From: DASXIF01 sp036498145 | Lineage (GTDB): Bacteria; Actinomycetota; Actinomycetes; Mycobacteriales; Jatrophihabitantaceae | Direction: 5' to 3' | NCBI GenBank assembly: GCA_963708625.1 | Contig: CAVPSV010000004.1 | Coordinates: 1,612,001 to 1,676,000 of the forward strand | DNA: 64,000 nucleotides | In this document: piece by piece, positions 53,239-61,888 of the stretch | How the letters are laid out: the number at the start of each line of letters is the position of its first letter | Numbering within the stretch: the stretch's first letter is position 1 | Position numbers and translations under genes: made by a program | The notes under the pieces: model-generated | Databases searched by the model: none | The model's input: the letters and a program-made list of their open reading frames with translations, nothing else | Told to the model about the DNA's origin: nothing

Positions 53239-54447
53239 TCAGCTGTCGGCGACGAGCTTGGCGACGCGGCTGAGCCCCTCGGCCAGGTCTGCGTCGCCGA
53301 GCGCATAGGACAGGCGCAGATAGCCCGGCGTGCCGAACGCCTCGCCCGGTACGACGGCCACCTCCGCCTCCTCGAGGATCACCGCGGCCAGCTCGGCGGT
53401 GCTGGCCGAGGCCTTGCCGCGCAGCGGCTTGCCGAGCAGCCCCCGCACCGATGGGTAGGCGTAGAACGCGCCGTACGGCTCCGGGCACACGACGCCGGGG
53501 ATGTCCCGCAGCATCTGCACCATGGTCTGGCGCCGCCGGTCGAATGCCTCGCGCATCTGTGCCACCGCGGACAGATCGCCGCTCACGGCAGTCAGCGCGG
53601 CCACCTGCGCGACGTTCGACACGTTCGAGGTCGCGTGCGACTGAAGGTTGGTCGCCGCCTTGACCACGTCGGCCGGGCCGATCATCCAGCCGACCCGCCA
53701 CCCGGTCATCGCGTAGGTCTTTGCGACGCCGTTGAGCACCACCACGCGGTCGGCGAGTTCGGGGGCGACGGTTGCGATCGAGACGTTCTCGCGGCCGCCG
53801 TAGACCAGATGTTCGTAGATCTCGTCGGTGACCACCCACAGCCCGGCGGCGGCCGCCCACCGCCCGATCGCGGCCACCTGGTCCGGCGGATACACCGCGC
53901 CGGTCGGGTTGGACGGGGAGACGAACAGCAGCACCTTGGTGCGTGGCGTGCGGGCTGCCTCGAGCTGGTCGACGGTGGCCAGGTAGCCGGAGTTCTCGTC
54001 GGTGTGCACCTCGACCGGCACACCGCCGGCGAGCTTGATCGATTCGGGGTAGGTAGTCCAGTAGGGGGCGATGAGCAGCACCTCGTCACCCGGGTCGAGC
54101 AGGGCGGCGAAGGCGTTGTAGACCGCCTGCTTGCCGCCGTTGGTGATCAACACCTGACTGCCCTCGACGGCGTATCCGGTGTCGCGCAGCGTCTTCTCCG
54201 CGACTGCGGCGCGCAGCTCCGGCAGCCCCGCGACCGGTGTGTAGTGGTGATTGCGGGGGTCGCGGCAGGCTCGCTCGGCGGCCTCGACGATGTAGTCGGG
54301 GGTGGCGAAGTCGGGCTCGCCGGCGCCGAAACCGATGACCGGACGCCCAGCGGCCTTGAGCGCTTTGGCCTTGGCGTCGACGGCCAGGGTGGCGGATTCG
54401 GCGATGGCGGCGATGCGGTCGGATACCCGGGTTCCCATGGCACCCAT
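53239..54447 (-). CDS. aspC: aspartate aminotransferase
   Basis: A class I PLP aminotransferase of about 402 residues. GFGAGEPDFATPDYIVEAAE, SPSNPTGAVYPPDQ, VTDEIYEHLVYG and the PLP lysine in NGVAKTYAMTGWRVGW are those of the I-gamma aspartate/prephenate aminotransferases. It makes aspartate from oxaloacetate. The start is the ATG at 54447 or the one at 54438. Its convergent neighbour is the peptidase gene. Confidence 0.9.
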   Translation of the reverse strand: MGAMGTRVSDRIAAIAESATLAVDAKAKALKAAGRPVIGFGAGEPDFATPDYIVEAAERACRDPRNHHYTPVAGLPELRAAVAEKTLRDTGYAVEGSQVLITNGGKQAVYNAFAALLDPGDEVLLIAPYWTTYPESIKLAGGVPVEVHTDENSGYLATVDQLEAARTPRTKVLLFVSPSNPTGAVYPPDQVAAIGRWAAAAGLWVVTDEIYEHLVYGGRENVSIATVAPELADRVVVLNGVAKTYAMTGWRVGWMIGPADVVKAATNLQSHATSNVSNVAQVAALTAVSGDLSAVAQMREAFDRRRQTMVQMLRDIPGVVCPEPYGAFYAYPSVRGLLGKPLRGKASASTAELAAVILEEAEVAVVPGEAFGTPGYLRLSYALGDADLAEGLSRVAKLVADS

Positions 54448-54670
54448 CGTCCCATCCGCGGCGGAGCAGTTTGCTGGCTGTCCGGGCGGTGGGGTGCTGG
54501 CCGTCCGGGCAGTCCGGCGGGCGTCGGCGGCTTGGAGGTAGCCCGTCCGGCCCCGTAGACTGTGCCGTCGGGGTCCTTGTGGCCTTGCGCCAGCATGCCG
54601 TCCGACGGTTCGCCGCCCCCAACAGCCCGATCGACAACTGAACAGCAATACCTGCTCTTGCAAGTCGGAG

Positions 54671-54915
54671 TCCTAGCGATGAGCGCTTGCGCGAAGAGCA
54701 ACAGGTTCCTCGTGCAAGTCGGAGTCAGGGACGAGTGAGCATCGCAGGGCCCCCCAAGGCCCGAGGAGCGGAGCGAGTCCTAGCGATGAGCGCTTGCGCG
54801 AAGAGCAACAGGTTCCTCGTGCAAGTCGGAGTCAGGGACGAGTGAGCATCGCAGGGCCCCCCAAGGCCCGAGGAGCGGAGCGAGTCCTAGCGATGAGCGC
54901 TTGCGCGAAGAGCAA
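54671..54915 (+). repeat. 107-bp tandem repeat upstream of tRNA-Trp
   Basis: Units begin at 54671, 54778 and 54885 with an exact 107-bp period; the third is cut after 31 bp, and a further partial unit lies at about 54652-54670. Each contains GCGATGAGCGCTTGCGCGAA and GGGCCCCCCAAGGCCC, the latter partly self-complementary. The array lies within 8 bp of the tRNA. Confidence 0.85.
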
Positions 54916-54922
54916 TAAGTAG

Positions 54923-54995
54923 AGGGGCGTGGCTCAATTGGTAGAGCACCGGTCTCCAAAACCGGCGGTTGCAGGTTCGAGTCCTGTCGCCCCTG
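54923..54995 (+). tRNA. trpT: tRNA-Trp (CCA)
   Basis: 73 nt. AGGGGCG pairs with CGCCCCT, the anticodon loop is CTCCAAA with anticodon CCA, and the T-arm is GCAGGTTCGAGTCCTGT. It precedes secE as in mycobacteria. Confidence 0.95.
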
Positions 54996-55044
54996 CACCG
55001 CCCGGAAGCATGCTTCAGGGACTTGACGTCCGAGAGGAGAGCTC

Positions 55045-55278
55045 GTGACCGCGACTCGCACCGAGGCCGCGTCGCCCCGCCCCGCTGGGGGCCCAGGCGG
55101 CCGGCCGCTGCGCTTCGTCCGCGAGAGCGTCTCGGAGATGCGCAAGGTGCTCTGGCCCTCGCGCCACGAACTGGCGACGTATTCCGTCGTGGTCATCGTT
55201 TTCGTGGTGATCATGGTGGCGATCGTGGCCGGCCTGGACATCGGGTTCGCGAAGTTGGTGCTTGTGGTATTCGGCTGA
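55045..55278 (+). CDS. secE: preprotein translocase subunit SecE
   Basis: A 77-residue single-helix membrane protein. FVRESVSEMRKVLWPSRHEL is the conserved amphipathic helix before the membrane segment ATYSVVVIVFVVIMVAIVAG. It clamps SecY in the translocon. GTG start after GAGAGGAG. Confidence 0.95.
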   Translation: MTATRTEAASPRPAGGPGGRPLRFVRESVSEMRKVLWPSRHELATYSVVVIVFVVIMVAIVAGLDIGFAKLVLVVFG

Positions 55279-55345
55279 GCGCCCCCGGCGGAGCGTCGGC
55301 AGCGCGCCAGCGCGCGAGTCCATTACTAGCAAGAGAGAAGAGATT

Positions 55346-56467
55346 GTGTCCTCCCACGACGACGCCGTGACTACGGCCGACGGCGACGAGCAGTCGACGA
55401 CTGCCGCCGACGATGCCGGCACCGGCGAGTCCGCTGTGTCCGAAACCGCTGCCGAGAGTCCGGCCGACACCTCTGCTGAAACGCCGGCCGAGGCCGACGC
55501 CTCGCAGAGCGACGCCACCACCGCCGAGAGTGACGAGGAGTCCGGCGGCGCCGCACACCCGGAGCTGGTCGATCCGTTCGCAGCGGCTCGCACCGAAGCT
55601 GCCGCTGGTGCGGCGGTTGACGGCGCGCCGGTCGACCTGAACCAAGCGGCCCGCCTGCTCGGCGGCGAAGGTGCGGACGGCATCGCGTCGACCGACAGCG
55701 ACACGGTCGATGCCGCCGCACTGATCGGCGACGCTTCGCCCGATGAGGACGACGACCTGGCCGCCGAGGTTGCCGCGTTCACCCGTGGCACGCCCGACGA
55801 GCCGGCTGCAGACGAGGTCACCGGCGCCGAAGCTGTGACCGAGGCATCCGACGAGGAGGACCCGGTCGATGCGCTGCGCACGACGTTGCGCACGCAGATC
55901 GGCGACTGGTACGTGGTGCACTCCTACGCCGGCTACGAGAACAAGGTGAAGACCAACCTGGAGAGCCGCATCACCTCGCTCGACATGGAGGACTTCATCT
56001 TCCAGGTCGAGGTGCCGACCGAGGATGTCGTTGAGATCAAGAACGGCAAGCGCCAGCAGGTGCAGCGCAAGGTGTTCCCCGGTTACATCCTGGTTCGGAT
56101 GGACCTCAACGACGAGTCGTGGGGCGCGGTCCGAAACACGCCGGGCGTCACCGGTTTCGTGGGGGCAACCTCGCGGCCTTCACCATTGAGCTTGGACGAG
56201 GTGGTTCAGATCCTCGCGCCGGCCACCCAGAAGGCCGCGACCACCGGTGCCGGCCGCGGCATCACCGCCGCCGGCGACAAGCCGAAGATCGACGTCGTCG
56301 ACTTCAAGGAAGGCGAGTCGGTGACCGTCATGGACGGGCCGTTCGCCACCCTGCCGGCGACGATCAGCGAGATCGATCCGGTGCACCAGAAGCTGCACGT
56401 CCTCGTCTCGATCTTCGGCCGGGAAACACCGGTCGAGCTGACGTTCAGTCAGGTCGCCAAGATCTGA
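55346..56467 (+). CDS. nusG: transcription termination/antitermination protein NusG with long acidic extension
   Basis: A 373-residue NusG. The NGN domain starts near residue 186 (GDWYVVHSYAGYENKVKTNL) and the KOW domain is at about 320 (FKEGESVTVMDGPFATLPAT). The first 185 residues are a disordered Ala/Asp/Glu/Thr-rich extension, longer than in most actinomycetes. It couples RNA polymerase with the ribosome or Rho. The GTG at 55346 is the first suitable start after AAGAGAGAAGAG. Confidence 0.92.
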   Translation: MSSHDDAVTTADGDEQSTTAADDAGTGESAVSETAAESPADTSAETPAEADASQSDATTAESDEESGGAAHPELVDPFAAARTEAAAGAAVDGAPVDLNQAARLLGGEGADGIASTDSDTVDAAALIGDASPDEDDDLAAEVAAFTRGTPDEPAADEVTGAEAVTEASDEEDPVDALRTTLRTQIGDWYVVHSYAGYENKVKTNLESRITSLDMEDFIFQVEVPTEDVVEIKNGKRQQVQRKVFPGYILVRMDLNDESWGAVRNTPGVTGFVGATSRPSPLSLDEVVQILAPATQKAATTGAGRGITAAGDKPKIDVVDFKEGESVTVMDGPFATLPATISEIDPVHQKLHVLVSIFGRETPVELTFSQVAKI

Positions 56468-56554
56468 CCCGACCGGTGGGCGGCCGCCGCCGGATTACTC
56501 CACCGGATTTAAGCGTTCACAACTAGAGATCCACACCTGTCAGAGAGAAGAACC

Positions 56555-56986
56555 ATGCCTGGAAAGAAGAAGCTCGCCGCGATCATCAAGCTGCAGATCC
56601 AAGCGGGCGCAGCGAACCCGGCTCCGCCGGTCGGCCCCGCGCTGGGCCAGCACGGCGTGAACATCATGGAGTTCTGCAAGGCGTACAACGCGGCCACCGA
56701 GTCGCAGCGCGGGCAGATCGTCCCGGTCGAGATCTCGGTGTACGAGGACCGGTCGTTCACGTTCGTGACCAAGACGCCGCCTGCCGCCCGCCTGCTGCTC
56801 AAGGCCGCCGGCGTGGAGAAGGGCAGCGGCGAGCCGCACAAGACCAAGGTCGCCAAGGTCACCATGGACCAGGTCCGCGAGATCGCTCAGACCAAGATGG
56901 AAGATCTGAACGCAAACGATCTGGACCACGCCGCCAAGATCATCGCCGGTACCGCCCGCTCGATGGGCATCACTGTCGAAGGCTGA
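56555..56986 (+). CDS. rplK: 50S ribosomal protein L11
   Basis: A 143-residue protein with the N-terminal [20 protein letters not shown] and [19 protein letters not shown], and the C-terminal rRNA-binding end [20 protein letters not shown]. It shapes the GTPase-associated centre. GAGAGAAG precedes the ATG. Confidence 0.97.
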
Positions 56987-57065
56987 CCAGATGTGTGGGA
57001 GGACCGCGAAGTCCGCGATCCGCTGACCACGAGCCGGGACCAGATCCCGGGAACGGAGTAAGGGA

Positions 57066-57779
57066 ATGAAGCACGGTAAGAGTTACCGCCAGGCCGCGGA
57101 GCTGATCGACTCCGCGAAGATCTATTCGCCGCTCGAGGCGGCGCGGCTGGCCAAGCAGACTTCGCCGACGAAGTTCGACGGCACCGTCGAGGTGGCACTT
57201 CGTCTCGGCATCGATCCCCGCAAGGCCGATCAGATGGTGCGCGGCACGGTGAGCCTGCCGCACGGGACCGGTAAGACCGCACGCGTGATCGTGTTCGCCA
57301 CCGGAGACCAGGCCGAAGCCGCCCGGGCCGCTGGTGCGGACCGCGTCGGCAGCGACGATCTGATCGCCGAGATCACCGACGGGTTCCTCGACTTCGATGC
57401 CGCCATCGCCACGCCGGACCAGATGGCGAAGGTCGGTCGGATCGCACGTGTGCTCGGCCCGCGTGGGCTGATGCCCAACCCGAAGACCGGCACCGTGACG
57501 CCGGACGTCGCCAAGGCCGTCGCCGACATCAAGGGCGGCAAGATCAGCTTCCGGGTGGACAAGCAGGCGAACCTGCACCTGATCATCGGCAAGTCGTCGT
57601 TCACGCCCGAGCAGCTGGTGGAGAACTACGCGGCCGCGCTCGACGAGGTGATGCGCGCCAAGCCGTCGTCGGCGAAGGGTCGCTACCTGAAGAAGGTCAC
57701 CTTCAGTACGACGATGGGTCCGGGCGTCCCGGTCGACGCGAACCGCACCCGCAACCTGCTCGAGGACGCCACCGTCTGA
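57066..57779 (+). CDS. rplA: 50S ribosomal protein L1
   Basis: A 237-residue protein with KSYRQAAELIDSAKIYSPLE, RVLGPRGLMPNPKTGTVTPD and the end KGRYLKKVTFSTTMGPGVPV. It binds the L1 stalk and usually represses its own operon through the leader. It lies 79 bp after rplK. Confidence 0.97.
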   Translation: MKHGKSYRQAAELIDSAKIYSPLEAARLAKQTSPTKFDGTVEVALRLGIDPRKADQMVRGTVSLPHGTGKTARVIVFATGDQAEAARAAGADRVGSDDLIAEITDGFLDFDAAIATPDQMAKVGRIARVLGPRGLMPNPKTGTVTPDVAKAVADIKGGKISFRVDKQANLHLIIGKSSFTPEQLVENYAAALDEVMRAKPSSAKGRYLKKVTFSTTMGPGVPVDANRTRNLLEDATV

Positions 57780-57785
57780 TCGCCT

Positions 57786-57818
57786 GCCGGCCCGCGCCGA
57801 GCGTGACGACGGGCCGGC
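57786..57818 (+). terminator. stem-loop after rplA
   Basis: GCCGGCCCG at 57786-57794 pairs perfectly with CGGGCCGGC at 57810-57818 around a 15-base loop, 6 bases after the rplA stop. A GC-rich terminator without a T-run, between convergent genes. Confidence 0.7.
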
Positions 57819-57866
57819 GGCGTCCCACCCGTGCCGCCGGTCCGTCGTCCACCCCCGCCGCAGTGG

Positions 57867-58736
57867 TCAGCGGCGAAGCCCATCAGGCTGATCAGCAAGG
57901 CGGTGCCCGCTGGGCTGATCAGCAGGGCGCCGGGCACATCGCGACAGCCAGGGCGTGCCGGAATTCAGCCCATGCGCGGCAAAGGCATCCGCAAGCGCCT
58001 GCAGCGGCTGGCGCCGCGCGGCAGGCGCGCAGAGCCCGAGTGCGAGCAGATGACAACGCAGCTCGCCGAAGCTCATCCCGTTGTCCGGTGTGTCCGCGAG
58101 TCCGATCCCTGCATCGAGTGGCAGGCACAACGGCGGGGTCACCGGCAGCACGAGGGGTGCGATCCGGCTGACGAAGTTGCTCAGAAAGGCAGCGGGCAAC
58201 GCGTTGCGGTCCGGCAGGTGCAGGACGCACCCGCCCGTACGCCGTAACCGCCACACCTCGGTCGAGCAGGCCACCATCCACGGCACCGGCGCGGCGAGCA
58301 ATGCCGACGTCAGTTCGCGGATCAGGTCCGCCAGCGCGTCCGGCCGAGGCGTGAGCACGACCCGGACTGATGTCTCGCGACTTTGTCGAGGCCGCCACTG
58401 CTCGCCCCAGGTGCGCCACCAACCGTCGCGCCCGAGTGCGTCTTGACGGCACACCGTGGACACACCGTCGCGGATGGTGCGCAGGCCGCTGCCGGCGTGC
58501 GCCGACCGGTACACGCCGGCCAGCGGGCGCCGTAGGCCGTTCGATTCGGCCTGGTCCCTAACTGCGGGGTTGAACCAGGTGCGGTACAGCTCCGGAGCGA
58601 GAGCGATGCGCTCGCCCCGTGCGCGGATGCGGGCCGCAAGTTCGACCGCGTGCCGCAACTGTGGGCGGGCCCAATCGGGCCATTCGCCGTCCGTGTCGTC
58701 GGCGCGTGGCGCATGACGGGCAGCGTCGTAGGTCAT
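57867..58736 (-). CDS. HopA1-like protein (T3SS-effector HopA1 family fold)
   Basis: A 289-residue protein without signal or membrane segment. The middle (GWWRTWGEQWRPRQSRETSV, RVVLTPRPDALADLIRELTS) and the C-terminal TPPLCLPLDAGIGLADTPDN followed by SFGELRCHLLALGL resemble HopA1-domain proteins, which in actinomycetes are linked to ribosomal-peptide and conflict loci. The SFGxxRC motif is the best mark. The assignment rests on these motifs only. It is divergent from the subtilase operon across 250 bp, in which no clear operator was found. Confidence 0.6.
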   Translation of the reverse strand: MTYDAARHAPRADDTDGEWPDWARPQLRHAVELAARIRARGERIALAPELYRTWFNPAVRDQAESNGLRRPLAGVYRSAHAGSGLRTIRDGVSTVCRQDALGRDGWWRTWGEQWRPRQSRETSVRVVLTPRPDALADLIRELTSALLAAPVPWMVACSTEVWRLRRTGGCVLHLPDRNALPAAFLSNFVSRIAPLVLPVTPPLCLPLDAGIGLADTPDNGMSFGELRCHLLALGLCAPAARRQPLQALADAFAAHGLNSGTPWLSRCARRPADQPSGHRLADQPDGLRR

Positions 58737-58986
58737 CGCGTCTCCTGTCGCTCACCGGAACAGGAGTCACCGGGTTGATGGCTGATACCGGTGTCGATGC
58801 GGGCGTTACCGGTCAGGCCACGGGTTCGGCGCGGGCGCGCAGGCACGCTCAGCCGGTGTATCACCGACGCCGTGTCCCGTTCTTTATCCCTGACACGCGG
58901 TACACGTCTGGCTGGTGGAGCAATGGCAGTCCCCCTACGCTCCGTCCGGGGGGTGCCGCCCCGGGCGTAACGGAACGAGGTGGCCA

Positions 58987-60771
58987 GTGAGCAAGAGCAG
59001 CGGCGGTAGGCCGTCGCCGGCGGGTAGTGGCGCAGGTCGGCGCAAGGCGAGCGATCGCGCGTCCGCTTCGGCCGAGGCCCCGGGCCGCGGCGCGCCGGTC
59101 GTACCCGAGCCGATGCTTGCCTTCGACCCGCTCGTCTTCTCGCGTTTCAATGCTCGGGTGCTCGACCCGGACACCGCTGTGCCGGCCACCGGCCAGCCGC
59201 GGTTACGGGCCACCGCGCACATTGCGAACCAGCTCATCATCAGTGGCGCCGGAGCTGCCCACCACGGCACCCGCCAAGGTCTCGAACAGGCCGCGCGGCA
59301 TCACGGCCTCGAGGCCACCATCGACCACGACGAACGGCACGCCCGCGTCGCCAACAGCGTGCCCGGCGGAACCGCGGCGCAGCGCCTCGGCCTGTTTCCG
59401 CAGGTGGTCCGGCTGACTCGCAGCAACGACGACACGACGGCGGACGCCTGGACGGTGCTGCAGACCTACCGCGACGGGCAGGACGATCGTGCCGCGCGGC
59501 TGCACCTGGCACTTGACCATCTGCTCAGTGCCGCACCGTTTGTGAATGGCACCCCGTTTGTGAATGGCACGCCGTTCGTGAATGGGACGCCGTTTGTGAA
59601 TGGGACGCCGTTTGTGAATGGGACGCCGTTTGTGAATGGGACGCCGTTTGTGAATGGGACCCCGTTCGTGAACGGGACGCCGTTCGTGAATGGCACCCCG
59701 TTCGTGAACGGAACTCCGATCAACATGTACGGGTCCCCAGGTTGGGGCGGCCGGATGCCGGTCGCCTGGGCCGGACCCGAACCGACCCGGCGCCCGGACA
59801 GCGCTCTGAAGGCTCGGCGCCGTCCGGTGGTAGCCATTCTCGACACCGGCGTGGGCGAGCACGACTGGCTGCCCGAGGACATCGTGCGCACCGATGCATC
59901 GGTGTTCGGCATCCCGATCGGTCTGCAGGACCCGGCCACCAACCCGGAATGGACGGGCTGCATCGACGACCCGCTCGTCGGCATGCTGGACTCGGACTCC
60001 GGGCACGGCACGTTCATCGCCGGCCTCATCCGGCAGCGCTGCCCGGACGCCGACATCCTCGCGCTGCGGGTGATGCCCAGTGACGGCGCCGTGGCCGAGA
60101 GCGACCTGCTGCACACACTGAACCTGCTGGCGCTGCGGCAGATCGTCGCGCAGGCGCAAGGCGACGCCGACAACATGATCGACGTGCTGGCCCTCTCCCT
60201 CGGCTACTACCACGAGTCACCCGAGGACCTGAAGTACGACCCGCACCTGCTGGTGCCGTTGCGCATCCTCGGCGAAACAGGGGTCTCGGTGGTCGTGGCG
60301 GCGGGCAACGACTGCACCGCGCGCCCGATGTTCCCGGCCGCGTTCACGCCCTATGACGGTGGATACGTCGCGAAATCGAGCAGAGACTGCGTCCCGATCG
60401 TCAGCGTCGGTGCGTTGAACCCGGACGGCACCATCGCAATGTTCAGCAACGGCGGCGAATGGGTGCACAGCTACCGGCCGGGCGCAGCACTGGTGAGCAC
60501 GTTCCCCAAGACCTTCAACGGTGCCACCGGTCCTGCACTGCGCGTGCACATGCCCGGCGAAGGATGGCGGGCCACCATGGACCCGGACGACTTCTCCGGT
60601 GGCTTCGGCACCTGGAGCGGCACGTCCTTCGCCGCGCCGTTGCTCGCGGCCGACATCGCGCAGAGCCTTGTCGACGGCGATTGCGGCTCACTGGACAGCG
60701 TCGACCGGACCAACAGCCTCAAGCGCGGCTGGAAGGCCGTCGCGCGACACACGAAGCTGGCTCGGCCGTGA
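58987..60771 (+). CDS. cytoplasmic subtilisin-like serine peptidase (S8) with PFVNGT repeats
   Basis: A 594-residue peptidase without signal sequence. Residues 1-183 form a basic tail and a pro-domain-like region (PMLAFDPLVFSRFNARVLDP). Residues 184-243 are ten exact copies of PFVNGT. The catalytic domain follows: Asp286 in VVAILDTGVG, His340 in SGHGTFIAGLI, Asn441 in VAAGND and Ser547 in GTSFAAPLLA, so the triad is intact. The GTG at 58987 has GAGG upstream; a GTG at 58915 is also in frame. The stop overlaps the sigma factor start (GTGA), the first of several tight joints in this operon. Confidence 0.88.
   Translation: MSKSSGGRPSPAGSGAGRRKASDRASASAEAPGRGAPVVPEPMLAFDPLVFSRFNARVLDPDTAVPATGQPRLRATAHIANQLIISGAGAAHHGTRQGLEQAARHHGLEATIDHDERHARVANSVPGGTAAQRLGLFPQVVRLTRSNDDTTADAWTVLQTYRDGQDDRAARLHLALDHLLSAAPFVNGTPFVNGTPFVNGTPFVNGTPFVNGTPFVNGTPFVNGTPFVNGTPFVNGTPFVNGTPINMYGSPGWGGRMPVAWAGPEPTRRPDSALKARRRPVVAILDTGVGEHDWLPEDIVRTDASVFGIPIGLQDPATNPEWTGCIDDPLVGMLDSDSGHGTFIAGLIRQRCPDADILALRVMPSDGAVAESDLLHTLNLLALRQIVAQAQGDADNMIDVLALSLGYYHESPEDLKYDPHLLVPLRILGETGVSVVVAAGNDCTARPMFPAAFTPYDGGYVAKSSRDCVPIVSVGALNPDGTIAMFSNGGEWVHSYRPGAALVSTFPKTFNGATGPALRVHMPGEGWRATMDPDDFSGGFGTWSGTSFAAPLLAADIAQSLVDGDCGSLDSVDRTNSLKRGWKAVARHTKLARP
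59536..59715 (+). repeat. ten 18-bp tandem repeats encoding PFVNGT
   Basis: Exactly 180 bp, ten units, with only synonymous changes (TTT/TTC, AAT/AAC, GGC/GGG/GGA, ACC/ACG/ACT). All variation is silent, which shows that the hexapeptide itself is kept by selection or by recent copying. Confidence 0.95.
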
Positions 60772-61355
60772 TCGACGCCGATCAGGTACCGGAGACGCTC
60801 GCCTCGCGCGCGGCGCGGATGTTCGCCGCGTTCCAAGGTGGCGACGAGACGACCATGAGTGATCTGGTCGGCCTGCTCACGCCGATCCTCTGGCACACCG
60901 TGCGCGCGCAGCGACTCGACCATCAGAGCGCCGAGGACGTCATCCAATCCACCTGGCTGGCGCTGGTGCGCAACTCGGCATCGATAGCTCAGCCGCAGGC
61001 AGTGCTGCAGTGGCTGATGGTCACCGCGCGGCGCGAGGCCTGGCGCGTGACCAAGCGCGAGGACCGGGTCGACCCGACCGACTTCGATGCCGATGACCTG
61101 GAAGCGACACCCGACGATGCACCGGAGGATCTGGTTTTGCGGCAGGACAACGACGTCAGGCTGTGGCAGCACATCGCTCAACTGCCCGAGCGCTGCCGAG
61201 CGTTGCTGCGGGTGATCGCGTTCGCGGACCGGCCGGACTATGCCGCCGTCGCGGAATCGCTGGGCATGCCGATCGGCAGCATCGGGCCGACGCGAGGGCG
61301 TTGCCTGGCCAAGCTGCGATTGCAACTCGGCAGCGACCCGGGATGGGAGAGCTGA
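60768..61355 (+). CDS. ECF-type sigma factor of the subtilase operon
   Basis: A 195-residue sigma-70 family protein. Region 2 is LDHQSAEDVIQSTWLALVRN then VLQWLMVTARREAWRVTKRE; region 4 is LPERCRALLRVIAFADRPDY then AAVAESLGMPIGSIGPTRGR with the recognition helix. No anti-sigma gene is adjacent. GTG start inside the GTGA overlap with the subtilase stop. It probably transcribes this operon or its targets. Confidence 0.87.
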   Translation: MIDADQVPETLASRAARMFAAFQGGDETTMSDLVGLLTPILWHTVRAQRLDHQSAEDVIQSTWLALVRNSASIAQPQAVLQWLMVTARREAWRVTKREDRVDPTDFDADDLEATPDDAPEDLVLRQDNDVRLWQHIAQLPERCRALLRVIAFADRPDYAAVAESLGMPIGSIGPTRGRCLAKLRLQLGSDPGWES

Positions 61356-61864
61356 TGAGCAGCCCGTCTCCCGAACTCGACCAGCTCGCCGCGGGCGCTG
61401 TCGACGCCGACGACCTGCGCATTCTGGCCCGGGTCGCTGCGGTGTACACGCAACTCGACCCCGTCCCGGCGGGTTTGGTGGACCGGGTCAGCTTCGGCAT
61501 TACCCTCGCCGCGCTGCACGGTGAGATCGCCGAGTTGCAACGCACCAACGACCTGGCCGGCGCCCGCGCCCAGGAGGCGCCCGTCGGCTCCCAGACCGTG
61601 ACGTTCACCAGCTCGGACCTCACCACCATGGTGACGATCACCCCGAGCGGTGCGGACCGGGTGCGCATCGACGGATGGGTCGACCCGGGCGCCGGCGTCC
61701 AGGTTGAGCTGCGGCTGCCTGAGCAGACGCTGCAGACCGGTGCGGACTCCGACGGACGGTTCGTCTTCGCCGACGTGCCGCGCGGTTTCGCGCAATTCGT
61801 CTTGCGCCGTCCGGATCCGGGCGGGCGGCAACGCGCGGTGATCACGCCCTCGATTGAGTTGTAG
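61355..61864 (+). CDS. small protein with carboxypeptidase-regulatory-like beta domain
   Basis: A 169-residue soluble protein. The first 75 residues are helical (LDQLAAGAVDADDLRILARV, ALHGEIAELQRTNDLAGA). The rest is a beta sandwich (GSQTVTFTSSDLTTMVTITP, VRIDGWVDPGAGVQVELRLP, DSDGRFVFADVPRGFAQFVL) like carboxypeptidase-D regulatory domains. The ATG at 61355 overlaps the sigma stop by one base (TGATG). It may link the sigma factor to the TPR-CHAT protein; its function is unknown. Confidence 0.75.
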   Translation: MSSPSPELDQLAAGAVDADDLRILARVAAVYTQLDPVPAGLVDRVSFGITLAALHGEIAELQRTNDLAGARAQEAPVGSQTVTFTSSDLTTMVTITPSGADRVRIDGWVDPGAGVQVELRLPEQTLQTGADSDGRFVFADVPRGFAQFVLRRPDPGGRQRAVITPSIEL

Positions 61865-61888
61865 CAGGGCGGCTGCCACCCTGTAGCG

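Noticed and set aside
54671..54915. Small repeated genes before tRNA-Trp
   Set aside because: Open frames in the repeat have no ribosome site and change frame between units, since 107 is not a multiple of three.
59536..59715. CRISPR array
   Set aside because: The 18-bp units are contiguous without spacers and read in frame as PFVNGT inside an intact peptidase gene.
59203..60213. Minus-strand frame of 336 codons with PIHKRR-like repeats
   Set aside because: It is the antisense of the subtilase gene and its repeat; the plus-strand frame has the full catalytic triad.
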